Shown here: piece by piece, positions 7,960 through 16,299 of the stretch
How positions within the stretch are numbered: position 1 is the stretch's first letter
Layout of the letters: every line of letters starts with the position of its first letter
Assembly (NCBI RefSeq): GCF_910589175.1
Contig: NZ_CAJURR010000021.1
Coordinates: forward strand, 1-42,432
Source: an uncultured Lactobacillus sp.
GTDB taxonomy: Bacteria > Bacillota > Bacilli > Lactobacillales > Lactobacillaceae
DNA: 42,432 nucleotides
Direction: 5' to 3'
Translations under genes and position numbers: made by a program
Notes under the pieces: model-generated
The model's database searches: none
Told to the model about the DNA's origin: nothing
What the model saw: the letters and a program-made list of their open reading frames with translations, nothing else

Positions 7960-8902
7960 TAATCTTTCCTCGTTTTACTAATTGATTTAAATTATTCTGC
8001 CAATCATGCAAATCACCACGTTTATCGTTATTAGCGATTGCTTGATTAAGCATTTCTCCATGCCCAATATCCATTAAACAAGCAACATCATTTTTATCTT
8101 TTATAGGTAATAACCGTTGATAAGAAACCGCCGTTAAGCAATTACTCAGTTCATCTTTAGTAATGCCTAATCCTTCAAGACGTGATATTGTTTGTAAGGC
8201 CGTCTTAGCATGAATAGTAGCTAAAACTAAATGTCCGCTTAGGGCCGCATTAATACTAATTTTGGCTGTTTCTTGGTCTCGAATTTCACCAATAATTAAA
8301 ATATCTGGTCTATGTCGTAAAGCTGCTTTCAACAAATGTGGATATGTGATCCCAGCAATTAAATTTACCTGTGTCTGTAAGAACTCTGGATTCCAAACTT
8401 CAACTGGATCTTCAATAGTCATTACAACTTTATTTTTTCCAATCGCTTGTGCCAACTCATACATTGTTGAGGTTTTTCCAGATCCTGTTGGACCACTTGT
8501 AACTATTAACCCACGCTGATTGGTAAGTTTTTTAAACAGATTAAACTGTTCTGGAAGAAAATAATTATTATTTTTCTCTCCATAAATCAACCTCACCACC
8601 AAAGATTCATCTCCAGCAAATTCTCCAACACTAGAAAAACGTAAAAATATCTTTTTTCCTTTAAACTCGATCTGATACGCTCCCACCTGGGGTCTACGCC
8701 GTTCAGAAATATCCATCTGTGCTTGAAACTTAAAATAATTTAAGAGCTCTCTTCCGCCATGTCGACTTAACTCTTGAATTTTATTTAAACCCATTGCAGT
8801 TCGAACTTTTACCTCGTATCCATTGATAATAGGAAAGATAAAAATATCACTAGCATGCCTTTCAATTGCTTCTTCTAAAATTCTTTCCGACATCTCATTC
8901 AC
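7925..8902 (-). CDS. comGA: Competence pilus assembly ATPase ComGA
   Basis: Cytoplasmic GspE/PilT-family ATPase that drives pseudopilus assembly. Walker A GPTGSGKT lies at about 137-144, followed by IEDPVE (Walker B region) and an Asp/His box. I place the start at GTG 8900-8902 (325 residues) because AAGGAGG lies eight bases upstream. The open frame extends to TTG 8941, but that start has no ribosome binding site. It is the first gene of comGA-GG. Confidence 0.92.
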   Translation of the reverse strand: MNEMSERILEEAIERHASDIFIFPIINGYEVKVRTAMGLNKIQELSRHGGRELLNYFKFQAQMDISERRRPQVGAYQIEFKGKKIFLRFSSVGEFAGDESLVVRLIYGEKNNNYFLPEQFNLFKKLTNQRGLIVTSGPTGSGKTSTMYELAQAIGKNKVVMTIEDPVEVWNPEFLQTQVNLIAGITYPHLLKAALRHRPDILIIGEIRDQETAKISINAALSGHLVLATIHAKTALQTISRLEGLGITKDELSNCLTAVSYQRLLPIKDKNDVACLMDIGHGEMLNQAIANNDKRGDLHDWQNNLNQLVKRGKISEKTQQLFEEG

Positions 8903-8928
8903 ACTTAATCCCTCCTTTACTCTATATT

Positions 8929-8936
8929 TATTAGTA
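8929..8936 (-). promoter_or_regulatory. Possible sigma-X/ComX-type -10 box of the comG operon
   Basis: TACTAATA on the minus strand differs by one base from the TACGAATA combox used by the competence sigma factor in streptococci and related by similarity in lactobacilli. It lies 11 bases before the ribosome binding site of comGA, giving a leader of about 20 bases if used. The surrounding DNA is very AT-rich, so chance matches are likely. Confidence 0.25.
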
Positions 8937-8981
8937 CGCAAAAAATCAAAATTATTTTTTTATTATTAAAAATAATTTGCA

Positions 8982-9011
8982 AAAAAAATGGACTGACCTA
9001 AAGGTCAGTCC
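8982..9011 (-). terminator. Second of two tandem terminators after yebC
   Basis: GGACTGACC (8990-8998) pairs with GGTCAGTCC (9003-9011) around a TAAA loop. A run of eight A on the plus strand (8981-8988) gives the U-tract on the minus strand. It isolates yebC from the comG operon. Confidence 0.85.
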
Positions 9012-9049
9012 AAAAAAATAGATCTAAAATATAATTTTAGATCTATTTT
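9012..9049 (-). terminator. First of two tandem terminators after yebC
   Basis: A perfect 16-base inverted repeat (9015-9030 and 9034-9049) with a three-base loop. On the minus strand it is followed by a run of U. It begins 11 bases after the yebC stop. Confidence 0.85.
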
Positions 9050-9060
9050 GCGATAAATTA

Positions 9061-9792
9061 TTATTCATCATCATCTGCAGCAGCAGTATATACATTAGAA
9101 ACGTCATCGTTATCTTCTAATGCATCGATTAAGTGAGCAAATTGCTCTTTCTTATCTGCTGGAACTGGAGTGGTGTTTTGTGGAATCATAGTTAATTCTG
9201 CATTAGCTAACTTATAGCCAGCCTTTTCCAATGCATCACGTACAGCAGTAAATTGCTTAGGATCAGTGTAGATTTCAAATGCATCATCACTAGTTTCCAA
9301 GTCGTCGCCACCAGCATCCATAACATCAAGTAACACTTGATCTTCATCAGCGTCAGTAGTTGAACGATCAATTACAAGGTAACCCTTACGGTCAAACATG
9401 TAAGCAACAGAACCAGTTGCACCAAGAGACCCACCATTACGAGTAAAGGCAACACGAACATCTGAAGCAGTACGGTTCTTGTTATCAGTTAGAGCTTCAA
9501 CTAAAACTGCTACACCACCTGGTGCATAACCTTCGTAGGTAATTTCATCATAATGTTCATCTGAATTACCTTCAGCCTTTTTAATAGCACGTTCAATGTT
9601 AGTCTTAGGCATGTTAGCTGCACGTGCTTTATCCATAACCATACGTAAAGTAGGATTTCCTGAAGGGTCAGGACCACCACTCTTTGCAGCCATATAAATT
9701 TCACGAGATAATTTTTGGAAAACTTTACCTCTCTTAGCGTCTTGCGCATTCTTGCGGCCTTGAATATTGTGCCATTTTGAATGTCCTGACAT
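9061..9792 (-). CDS. yebC: YebC/TACO1-family protein
   Basis: A 243-residue cytoplasmic protein with the family start [20 protein letters not shown] and the conserved KARAANMPK and [11 protein letters not shown] segments. YebC proteins were long annotated as transcription regulators; some members have since been linked to translation of proline-rich stretches. I cannot tell the subclass with certainty. It is a single-gene unit with two terminators behind it. Confidence 0.93.
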   Translation of the reverse strand: MSGHSKWHNIQGRKNAQDAKRGKVFQKLSREIYMAAKSGGPDPSGNPTLRMVMDKARAANMPKTNIERAIKKAEGNSDEHYDEITYEGYAPGGVAVLVEALTDNKNRTASDVRVAFTRNGGSLGATGSVAYMFDRKGYLVIDRSTTDADEDQVLLDVMDAGGDDLETSDDAFEIYTDPKQFTAVRDALEKAGYKLANAELTMIPQNTTPVPADKKEQFAHLIDALEDNDDVSNVYTAAADDDE

Positions 9793-9865
9793 AAGAATCC
9801 TTCTTTCTTTTTATTTAATATAGTTAACCTTGTCAATCATAACGCACTAAAGGTTTAAATTCAAT

Positions 9866-10381
9866 CTAGGAATTGCTTTTTTCTTGACGATGTCTAATCC
9901 AATAAACGAAAATACAAATTAAAATCGCTAAAAGTGCACCAGCTGAATCAAGCGCTACATCATGAACACTAGGTGTTCTATCGCCAGTTAAATACTGGTG
10001 AAATTCGTCTAATCCAGCCAAACCAATGATGCCTAGCCAAATAAATAGAGGACCACACCATTTCTTAAACAATCGATCTAATCCCAAGCATGCAAATAGT
10101 CCCACTAAAAAATAAGATGAGAAGTGAGCAAATTTTCTCATGACAAACTGTGTCATCCCAGCTTCGCCATTATCCAAAATTGCATTATGCCATCGGCCAC
10201 CATAATAAATATTCCACTTTCCTACTATTCTTTCAATAATTGGAAAATGCCGATGTATAAATCCTGGTGACATTTCTTGCTCATGATAAGTCATTGAACT
10301 AGAAATAAACAATCCAAGTAATACAGCAAGCATTAAACATACAAAAATAATTTCTCGCTTAGTTAACAAAGTTTTTCTCAT
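9866..10381 (-). CDS. VanZ-like membrane protein
   Basis: A 171-residue protein with about four hydrophobic segments (about 8-27, 80-100, 109-125, 145-163). FAHFSSYFLVGLFACL and DEFHQYLTGDRTPSVHDVALDS are the VanZ-family signature. Family members include the teicoplanin-resistance protein VanZ, but most have no known job. Its ATG overlaps the coaBC stop as ATGA, so the two are translationally coupled. Confidence 0.85.
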   Translation of the reverse strand: MRKTLLTKREIIFVCLMLAVLLGLFISSSMTYHEQEMSPGFIHRHFPIIERIVGKWNIYYGGRWHNAILDNGEAGMTQFVMRKFAHFSSYFLVGLFACLGLDRLFKKWCGPLFIWLGIIGLAGLDEFHQYLTGDRTPSVHDVALDSAGALLAILICIFVYWIRHRQEKSNS

Positions 10382-11586
10382 TTTATAACTTTCCTACTTT
10401 CAAGCTCTTCAGCAACTAAAGTAATTATTTTCTTAGCTATTTCTACTTTAGTTGTCTCTGCGATATTTTTATTTGCCTTATCTTTTCTTAATACTGTAAC
10501 TTTATCCTTATCGCTTCCAAATACTCCCTGACTAACATTATTGGCTACAATCATATCTGCATTTTTATTTTTTAATTTTTTAGCAGCATTTTCGAGTAAA
10601 TCATTTGTTTCAGCCGCAAAACCAACTACAACTTGTTGTTCTTGCTTTAAATTTCCCATTGTCTTTAAGATATCAGGGGTTTCTTTTAAATAAATTTTTA
10701 GTTTATCTCCTTGATCTTGCTTTTTAATTTTATGATCTATATAGTTTACTGGCTCATAATCTGCTACAGCAGCTGCCATAATTAAAGCATCCGCAGTAGA
10801 AAAAGCTTTCTTCACAGCTGCAAGCATTTCTTCAGTCGTTTCTACGTGAACAATTGTCATTTTTGATAACTCAGGAATAGGAACTGAAATATGTCCTACA
10901 ATCAAAACAACTTCTGCATCAGCTGCAAGAGCTGCTTCTGCTAAGGCAATTCCCATCTTTCCACTAGAACGATTGCCTAAATAACGAACAGGATCAAGTG
11001 GTGAGACAGTTCCACCAGCAGTAATTACAACTTTTTTATCCGCTAGTTCATCATTTACTTGAAAAGATGAATTTATCCACTCCATAATTGCTGTTGGCTC
11101 TGGCATTCTTCCTTTACCACTATATCCTTCAGCTAAACGGCCAGTATCAGGATCCATTACAAAGATTCCATCTTGCTTTAATTGCTGTAAGTTTCTTTGA
11201 AATGCAGGATTACTCCACATATGGCTGTTCATTGCCGGAATAACATATTTAGGTGCAGCAGTTGCTAAAAACGTTGTACTTGCAGCATCATCTGCTATCC
11301 CATTGGCTACTTTTGCAATAAAGTTAGCTGTTGCCGGAACTACAACCGCAATATCAGTCCAATCGGCCAATTCAATATGCTGAATCTTATCGGCTGTATT
11401 CTCTTTCCAGAGATCCGTTAATACAGGATACTTCGTTAAAGCAGCTAAAGTTTGCGTTCCAATCAAATGAACTGCCTCTTCCGTCATCGCTACTCTTACT
11501 TCATGTCCTTCTTTTTGAAAATCACGTACAACACTAATTGCCTTATATGCAGCAATACTACCGGTGATATATATTGTAGCTTTCAT
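10378..11586 (-). CDS. coaBC: CoaBC: phosphopantothenate-cysteine ligase / PPC decarboxylase, atypical
   Basis: A bifunctional enzyme of coenzyme A synthesis. The N-terminal flavoprotein half (1-175) should decarboxylate phosphopantothenoylcysteine. It has the catalytic His70 (IQHIELADW) and Asn120 in PAMNSHMW. The C-terminal half (185-402) is the ligase, with ITAGGTVSPLDPVRYLGNRS, MAAAVADYEP and KIKK. The residue expected to be the decarboxylase cysteine (Cys158 in E. coli, in ACGD) is Glu153 here, in LAEGYSGKGRM; the codon is GAA. The rest of the loop aligns well. Either this branch uses another proton donor or the decarboxylase is impaired. Confidence 0.9.
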   Translation of the reverse strand: MKATIYITGSIAAYKAISVVRDFQKEGHEVRVAMTEEAVHLIGTQTLAALTKYPVLTDLWKENTADKIQHIELADWTDIAVVVPATANFIAKVANGIADDAASTTFLATAAPKYVIPAMNSHMWSNPAFQRNLQQLKQDGIFVMDPDTGRLAEGYSGKGRMPEPTAIMEWINSSFQVNDELADKKVVITAGGTVSPLDPVRYLGNRSSGKMGIALAEAALAADAEVVLIVGHISVPIPELSKMTIVHVETTEEMLAAVKKAFSTADALIMAAAVADYEPVNYIDHKIKKQDQGDKLKIYLKETPDILKTMGNLKQEQQVVVGFAAETNDLLENAAKKLKNKNADMIVANNVSQGVFGSDKDKVTVLRKDKANKNIAETTKVEIAKKIITLVAEELESRKVIK

Positions 11587-11691
11587 TTTTTATCAACCTT
11601 AATTCATAATTTCTTTCTACTATAACACAAGCTTACTAAGTCGAATTACTAAAAATAAATTAGCAAATTAAAAAATATTAGTAAATTCTGC

Positions 11692-11697
11692 TATGAT
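11692..11697 (+). promoter_or_regulatory. Extended -10 promoter of the metal-binding lipoprotein gene
   Basis: TGCTATGAT (11689-11697) is an extended -10 about 54 bases before the ATG. Just upstream are two 11-base direct repeats, ATTAGCAAATT (11659-11669) and ATTAGTAAATT (11677-11687), 18 bp apart. They cover the -35 region and could be regulator sites. Confidence 0.45.
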
Positions 11698-11750
11698 TTA
11701 TATTGAATGAAGCTCTAAACAATATAATTCGAAAGGATAAAGATATAGAA

Positions 11751-12641
11751 ATGAGAAAATATTATCAAAAGATTTTTACTCTCTTTTTTGTAATCAGTAG
11801 TCTTATTTTAATTCTTACTGGTTGCTCAAAAAAAGAAAATTCATCAAATAAAATTTCTATTGTAACAAGTACTAATGTTTATGCCGATATCGCACAAAAT
11901 GTCTTAGGAAAATATGGTAAAGCAACTGCTATCATTACTAACAGTGCTACCGATCCCCATGATTTCGAGCCAACAACTGCAGACGCAAAAAAAGTTCAAA
12001 ATGCAAAAATTGTTGTTGCCAACGGTTTGGGCTATGATTCCTGGCTTCCTAAGCTTGCTAAATCAACTAATAAGTCCGCTGTTTTAGTTGGAGAAGATTT
12101 AATGGACTTAAAAAATGGTGCAAATCCTCATATTTGGTTTGATTTAAAGATGCCTAAAAAATATGTTAATTACTTGGTAGAACGGCTCTCTAAAATAGAT
12201 AAAAAACATGCAGCTTACTACAGAGAGAACGGAAAGAAATATCTTGCAAAAATTAATAAAATACAAAAGATTGCCGATTCTATTGATGGTGCAAAACAAA
12301 AGCCAGTATATGTCAGCGAACCAGTATTTGACTATGCCTTAAATGCTACTCATTTTAAGATTGGTGATAAAGCTTTTGAAGAAGCAATTGAAAATGAAAC
12401 AGACCCAAGTGCCAAAATTATTCATCAAATGAACCAAACAATTAATAATCGTGGAATTTCTTTCTTTGTTAAAAATTCTCAAGTAAGCAGTTCAACTGTT
12501 AATAATTTTGTGAAAAGAGCTAAGTCAAAAAATATTCCAATCTTGCAAGTTCGTGAAACCATCCCCAACAATACAACTTATATAAAATGGATGACAGAAA
12601 ATTATCAGAATTTGGCAAATGTTAATAAAAAACTAGACTAA
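11751..12641 (+). CDS. Zinc/manganese-binding lipoprotein (ABC transporter solute-binding protein, family A-I)
   Basis: A 296-residue cluster A-I metal receptor. Signal sequence with lipobox ILTGC (Cys25) for lipid anchoring. Likely metal ligands are His70 (DPHDFEP), His127 (NPHIWFD), Glu190 (VSEPVF) and Glu269 or a nearby acid. Glu at the third position is the PsaA-like pattern, whereas ZnuA has His there; the His-rich loop of ZnuA is also absent. The frame opens at TTG 11703, but the ATG at 11751 gives a proper signal peptide and has AAAGGA upstream. No permease or ATPase gene is adjacent, so its transporter is elsewhere. Confidence 0.85.
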   Translation: MRKYYQKIFTLFFVISSLILILTGCSKKENSSNKISIVTSTNVYADIAQNVLGKYGKATAIITNSATDPHDFEPTTADAKKVQNAKIVVANGLGYDSWLPKLAKSTNKSAVLVGEDLMDLKNGANPHIWFDLKMPKKYVNYLVERLSKIDKKHAAYYRENGKKYLAKINKIQKIADSIDGAKQKPVYVSEPVFDYALNATHFKIGDKAFEEAIENETDPSAKIIHQMNQTINNRGISFFVKNSQVSSSTVNNFVKRAKSKNIPILQVRETIPNNTTYIKWMTENYQNLANVNKKLD

Positions 12642-12652
12642 TTTAGTTGATT

Positions 12653-12685
12653 AAAAAGAGGATCTCTCCAAGAGACCCTCTTTTT
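12653..12685. terminator. Bidirectional terminator between convergent genes
   Basis: AAAAAGAGG (12653-12661) pairs with CCTCTTTTT (12677-12685), with an inner TCTCT/AGAGA stem. It serves the lipoprotein gene on the plus strand and the hydrolase on the minus strand, whose stop lies within it. Confidence 0.85.
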
Positions 12686-13460
12686 ACTTTAAAACATCTT
12701 TTAACTTTATATTAAATTGTTGTGGAATTTCCGCCATAATTACATGTCCGGTCGGTGACATAGTAAAACTATTTATTCGGCTATTCTTTTGTTCAAGCTT
12801 CTTTTCATATCCTTCTCGATAATAAGGACTTTCCTTTGCAATAAAAAAAGTAGTTGGAATTGTTGTTTCTTCTAAAACTCTTCGCCAATCTAATGACATA
12901 TGATTTTCAAGCAAATCTATATTATCTTTTCTATCAAACGAATTAGCTTTCTTGGCTTTCATTAGCTTAGCATAAACAACATCATCCAAGCCATTATATG
13001 TTTCATGAACCCGTGGCCTTTCTTGGCACTTTTCTAAATAATTTTCTTTTGTATAGTTCATAAAGCCATATTTCCAATTTTCGTCATTAAGCATTTTAGG
13101 TGACTGATCTATTAAGAATGCTTGTGTTACCAGCTTTGGATTATTTTTCATTAAACAACAGATAATAGAAGCGCCCATTGAATGTCCCATAAAAATAGCT
13201 TGTCTAATTTTCAAAAATGATGTCAATTCATCTAAATCTTGCGTCAAACGCTTGATAGTATGGCCTTTTTCTGTCCGTTGGCTTTTCCCCATATTTCTGT
13301 GGTCATAAGTTAAAACTTGATACCCTAATTTATTTAAAAATGGGACTTGTGCTGACCATATTTCTTGATAGGCTCCAAAGCCGTTAACTAAAACAATAGG
13401 TTTTCCTTTTCCTGTTAATTCATAGTTAATTTTTACATTATCACTTGTCTTAAATAGCAT
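12684..13460 (-). CDS. Alpha/beta hydrolase
   Basis: A 258-residue cytoplasmic hydrolase of the esterase/lipase superfamily. VNGFGAYQEIW is the oxyanion loop, GHSMG at 92-96 holds the nucleophile Ser94, and SPTGHVIMAE near the end carries the catalytic His. The substrate is not evident. It begins three bases after the membrane-protein gene, so the two form one operon. Confidence 0.85.
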   Translation of the reverse strand: MLFKTSDNVKINYELTGKGKPIVLVNGFGAYQEIWSAQVPFLNKLGYQVLTYDHRNMGKSQRTEKGHTIKRLTQDLDELTSFLKIRQAIFMGHSMGASIICCLMKNNPKLVTQAFLIDQSPKMLNDENWKYGFMNYTKENYLEKCQERPRVHETYNGLDDVVYAKLMKAKKANSFDRKDNIDLLENHMSLDWRRVLEETTIPTTFFIAKESPYYREGYEKKLEQKNSRINSFTMSPTGHVIMAEIPQQFNIKLKDVLK

Positions 13461-13463
13461 TTT

Positions 13464-14171
13464 TTATTCCTTAGTCTGCTTAATTTTAATAAATAAACAG
13501 CCCACAGCTGCAATAATTGCAGTAATTAAGGCTTGTGTTAATCCACTGCTTAAACTTACGTTAATTCCGCTATATACACTTTCATGAAGTGAGCTCGTGG
13601 CTACCTGGGCTGCATAAGATAGAACACCATATGACCCAATAGCCGCAATTAAAAGTGGAATAAGGGCTACTTTTTTTCCAAACAAAGCTAAAGCCATTGC
13701 TAAAATATACAGTCCAATCAATAAGAAGTAAATTAAGTGATAAATCTCAGCAGCCTGTTTTACCGAATCAGAATTCTGTCTCAACTGTTCATTTACCAAT
13801 TGTAATACGACTTGATTAAAAACTTGCTCCTGCTGCGTATTATTATTTAAATTCAGATCAGCAGCCGTTAACTTATCATTAGCCAAGTAATTGGTGCTTA
13901 ATTGATTTAATCCTTGATAAGATGTCTTTAATTCGATATTTTTAGGCAACTGCGACAAGAGTGTATCTTCAATACCAGAATCTTGCAGAAAACTAACACC
14001 CATTTGTAAATCACTATTATTTGCTTGATCAACAACCTTATTAATGGAACTTTTTACTAACCCAGCTGTGCTGTCTACTTTTAATTCTACGGGACTAGTT
14101 AAAGTCAAACTCAATGATATATAGATGAGCCCAGCTACAACCAATCTCCAAATCCATTTTACAAATTTCAA
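13464..14171 (-). CDS. Membrane protein of unknown function, four predicted helices
   Basis: I do not recognise this 235-residue protein. It has an N-terminal helix (about 8-24), an extracytoplasmic-looking Gln/Asn/Ser-rich region (about 30-140), then three helices (about 143-163, 166-186 and 210-228). The overall plan is one helix, a loop domain and a C-terminal helix bundle. The start is TTG at 14169-14171, with AGGAG upstream. It is divergent from the DUF4097 gene, and the shared intergenic region holds a palindrome, which suggests common control. Confidence 0.7.
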   Translation of the reverse strand: MKFVKWIWRLVVAGLIYISLSLTLTSPVELKVDSTAGLVKSSINKVVDQANNSDLQMGVSFLQDSGIEDTLLSQLPKNIELKTSYQGLNQLSTNYLANDKLTAADLNLNNNTQQEQVFNQVVLQLVNEQLRQNSDSVKQAAEIYHLIYFLLIGLYILAMALALFGKKVALIPLLIAAIGSYGVLSYAAQVATSSLHESVYSGINVSLSSGLTQALITAIIAAVGCLFIKIKQTKE

Positions 14172-14205
14172 TTTTTTCTCCTAATTAAAACTTTAAAATT
14201 ATTTT

Positions 14206-14261
14206 TTACACTTAATAAAGTAAATCCATAGATTTTTTAGTGCTATATAATAAAAGTGTAA
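14206..14261. promoter_or_regulatory. Shared promoter region with split inverted repeat
   Basis: TTACACTT (14206-14213) and AAGTGTAA (14254-14261) are perfect reverse complements, with weaker matching on the outside. A -10 TATAAT for the plus-strand gene lies at 14246-14251, so the second half-site covers its likely start of transcription. The first half-site lies before the ribosome binding site of the minus-strand gene. No regulator gene is adjacent. Confidence 0.45.
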
Positions 14262-14282
14262 CAAATATTAAAGGAGTTCAGC

Positions 14283-15500
14283 ATGATTGATGAAAAACTA
14301 AAAGAATTTTTCAATAAATTTCCTCACATTAAAGAAAATAAACCTTTACAAAATACTCTAAGTAAAAAAATTAAAAACTTAATAAAAAAAGAAATTCAGC
14401 ATGGTGCTAGTCAATTTGAAGCAGAGCAAAAAGCACTTTTAAACTTAACAGATCTTGATACCATGCTTTCTCAACTAAAAAGTTTAGAAGAGAACGACTA
14501 TGTCAAATATAATGATTTTTTTGCCAAAATTTTCGATTCAAAACTAGTCAATGAACTAAAGATAAAATTAAATCAAATTGATGAAATTCATCTTAACTAT
14601 CGCTTGGGTGATATTTTAGTTTTACCAACCAATTCTTCCCAACTAATCGTGCATGACTTTATGTCTCGCGATATTGAAAATCTACACTCAACGGTTGAAA
14701 AAGTCGGAAATGTTTTAAAAATTACCCAAGGACCTCGCAAATTAGTTGGCATTTTTAAAAATAAAACTTTGCTGTTTTTGCCTAAAGAATTCACTGGTTT
14801 CCTCACTATTCGCAGTCAAAGTGGGGATGTCTATATAAATAAGCTTTCTAATTATTGCATGGTAGATGTAACCGCCGTTTCAGGAGATTTTCTATTAGCC
14901 CATTCTACTCTTAAACGCGTACAAGCTGACTTAAAATCAGGAGACATCGTCATTTCTAATACTTCAGCCAATGTTTTTCATGTTAATGGTCATTCGGGAA
15001 TACTTAGCAGTAATGATGTAAATGCAAAAGAAGAAATATCTTATCATACAGTCAGTGGAAATATTGAATTAGAAAATATTAAAACTAAAAACTTCTTTGG
15101 AGATACTAAAAGTGGCAAAATCGTTGTAAATAATGTTACAAGCGAGAATATAGACTTAGTAACCGATACAGGATTAATTCTCCTAAATAATCTTAATGGA
15201 AGTGGCAATATTAAATCTGATGTGGGGAAAATCAATTTATCACTGGCTGAGAAGGCTAAATTTAATTTATCAATTCAAAGTAAAGTTAGTAATATAGCAG
15301 TCAATGTCCCACCCGCAATATTTTTCAAATTCAAAATCAATACCAAAAAAATTGGTCCAACTGATTTTCCACTTGATGCCATTATTTATGGAAATGATGA
15401 TTACGACAAAGTTGAAGGTTATGTCGGTAATGAAAATTCAACTAATTCAATAGATATTTCAAGCAAAGCAGGAAAAGTTTCTATTAAAAACTCAAATTAA
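14283..15500 (+). CDS. DUF4097 beta-repeat protein, LiaX-like
   Basis: A 405-residue protein without a signal peptide. Residues 1-75 are helical and charged, like the short helical domain found at the N terminus of many Firmicute envelope-stress proteins. From about 100 on there are repeating strands with an SG-D/N/K turn (SQSGDVYI, AVSGDFLL, LKSGDIVI, TVSGNIEL, TKSGKIVV, SDVGKINL), typical of DUF4097. This arrangement resembles LiaX, the antimicrobial-peptide-sensing surface protein of enterococci, but no LiaFSR genes are near. AAAGGAG precedes the ATG. Confidence 0.75.
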   Translation: MIDEKLKEFFNKFPHIKENKPLQNTLSKKIKNLIKKEIQHGASQFEAEQKALLNLTDLDTMLSQLKSLEENDYVKYNDFFAKIFDSKLVNELKIKLNQIDEIHLNYRLGDILVLPTNSSQLIVHDFMSRDIENLHSTVEKVGNVLKITQGPRKLVGIFKNKTLLFLPKEFTGFLTIRSQSGDVYINKLSNYCMVDVTAVSGDFLLAHSTLKRVQADLKSGDIVISNTSANVFHVNGHSGILSSNDVNAKEEISYHTVSGNIELENIKTKNFFGDTKSGKIVVNNVTSENIDLVTDTGLILLNNLNGSGNIKSDVGKINLSLAEKAKFNLSIQSKVSNIAVNVPPAIFFKFKINTKKIGPTDFPLDAIIYGNDDYDKVEGYVGNENSTNSIDISSKAGKVSIKNSN

Positions 15501-15508
15501 TAACTATC

Positions 15509-15545
15509 AAAAAGAATGTTGACGAAATTCGCCAACATTCTTTTT
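15509..15545. terminator. Bidirectional terminator between DUF4097 gene and crcB
   Basis: AAAAAGAATGTTG (15509-15521) pairs with CAACATTCTTTTT (15533-15545), with further pairing in the loop. It closes the plus-strand gene and the fluoride operon on the minus strand. Confidence 0.88.
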
Positions 15546-15553
15546 TTAGAAGT

Positions 15554-15913
15554 CTAAATCAAAGTCCCTATCTCATATCCTAAAAATACTAAAATTAAAC
15601 CACCACCATATGATAGCAGTGCATATAAGGTAAATACACCATAATTACGATCTCGCCAATGAGAAAGCAATTCAACGTTTAACGTTGAAAATGTTGTGTA
15701 CCCACCTAATACCCCTGTTCCAATCAAAGCATAGATAAAAGGTGAGAATTTACAAGAAAAAATAAATCCTAATAAAAATGCTCCTGTAAGATTTATTAAT
15801 AGCGTTGCGTACGGAAATTTCTTAGACCAATGTTTTTTACCATAGTTAGTAATGCCATATCTTAAAATTGCTCCCCAAATAGCTCCAAATCCCGCTGTTA
15901 AAACTGTTATCAT
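15554..15913 (-). CDS. crcB2: Fluoride channel CrcB/Fluc, second subunit
   Basis: A 119-residue membrane protein with four helices that exports fluoride. GVLGGYTTFSTLN in the third helix region is the CrcB signature. Its ATG overlaps the stop of the first crcB gene as ATGA. Two non-identical crcB genes in tandem usually make a heterodimeric channel. A fluoride riboswitch lies at the head of the operon (17202-17250). Confidence 0.93.
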   Translation of the reverse strand: MITVLTAGFGAIWGAILRYGITNYGKKHWSKKFPYATLLINLTGAFLLGFIFSCKFSPFIYALIGTGVLGGYTTFSTLNVELLSHWRDRNYGVFTLYALLSYGGGLILVFLGYEIGTLI

Positions 15914-16299
15914 GCTTTTTCTGCCAACTTTCTACCTGTTCTTTTACCTACTAACATTCCCAAATAAGCAAATAAAAACCCAATAAAGATTGAACTAAAG
16001 AAATAAATAGTTGCTTGACTATTCATCCCACTTTCTAATTGCTTAAGTGTATCTAAATTAAAACTTGAAAAAGTAGTAAAGGAGCCAACAAATCCTGTAC
16101 TTAGTCCAGTAACTAGCCAATCCCGTCCTTCTCGGTATTCAACAAAAAAATAAGTAAAAAATGCCAATAAAAAGCAGCCAATAATATTAGCCGTCAAAGT
16201 TCCAGCCTGTGACCAGATTAAATTTAAATATGCTCGCAATGCACCTCCCAAAAAAGCAAAAATCCCTACACTTAAATAATTTTTCAATCGTCTATTCAT
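15910..16299 (-). CDS. crcB1: Fluoride channel CrcB/Fluc, first subunit
   Basis: A 129-residue four-helix protein with GFVGSFTTFSSFN, the Fluc pore signature. It overlaps the upstream HAD gene by eight bases and the next crcB by four, so all three genes are translated from one message. Confidence 0.93.
   Translation of the reverse strand: MNRRLKNYLSVGIFAFLGGALRAYLNLIWSQAGTLTANIIGCFLLAFFTYFFVEYREGRDWLVTGLSTGFVGSFTTFSSFNLDTLKQLESGMNSQATIYFFSSIFIGFLFAYLGMLVGKRTGRKLAEKA

Noticed and set aside
8949..8978. AT-rich inverted repeat between comGA and the yebC terminators
   Set aside because: It is all A/T in a run-rich spacer; such pairing is expected by chance and no function can be argued.
9510..9836. 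Frame of 108 residues overlapping yebC on the same strand
   Set aside because: It is a frame shadow inside a well-conserved gene.
14597..15235. Minus-strand frames inside the DUF4097 gene
   Set aside because: Antisense shadows without start signals or domains.
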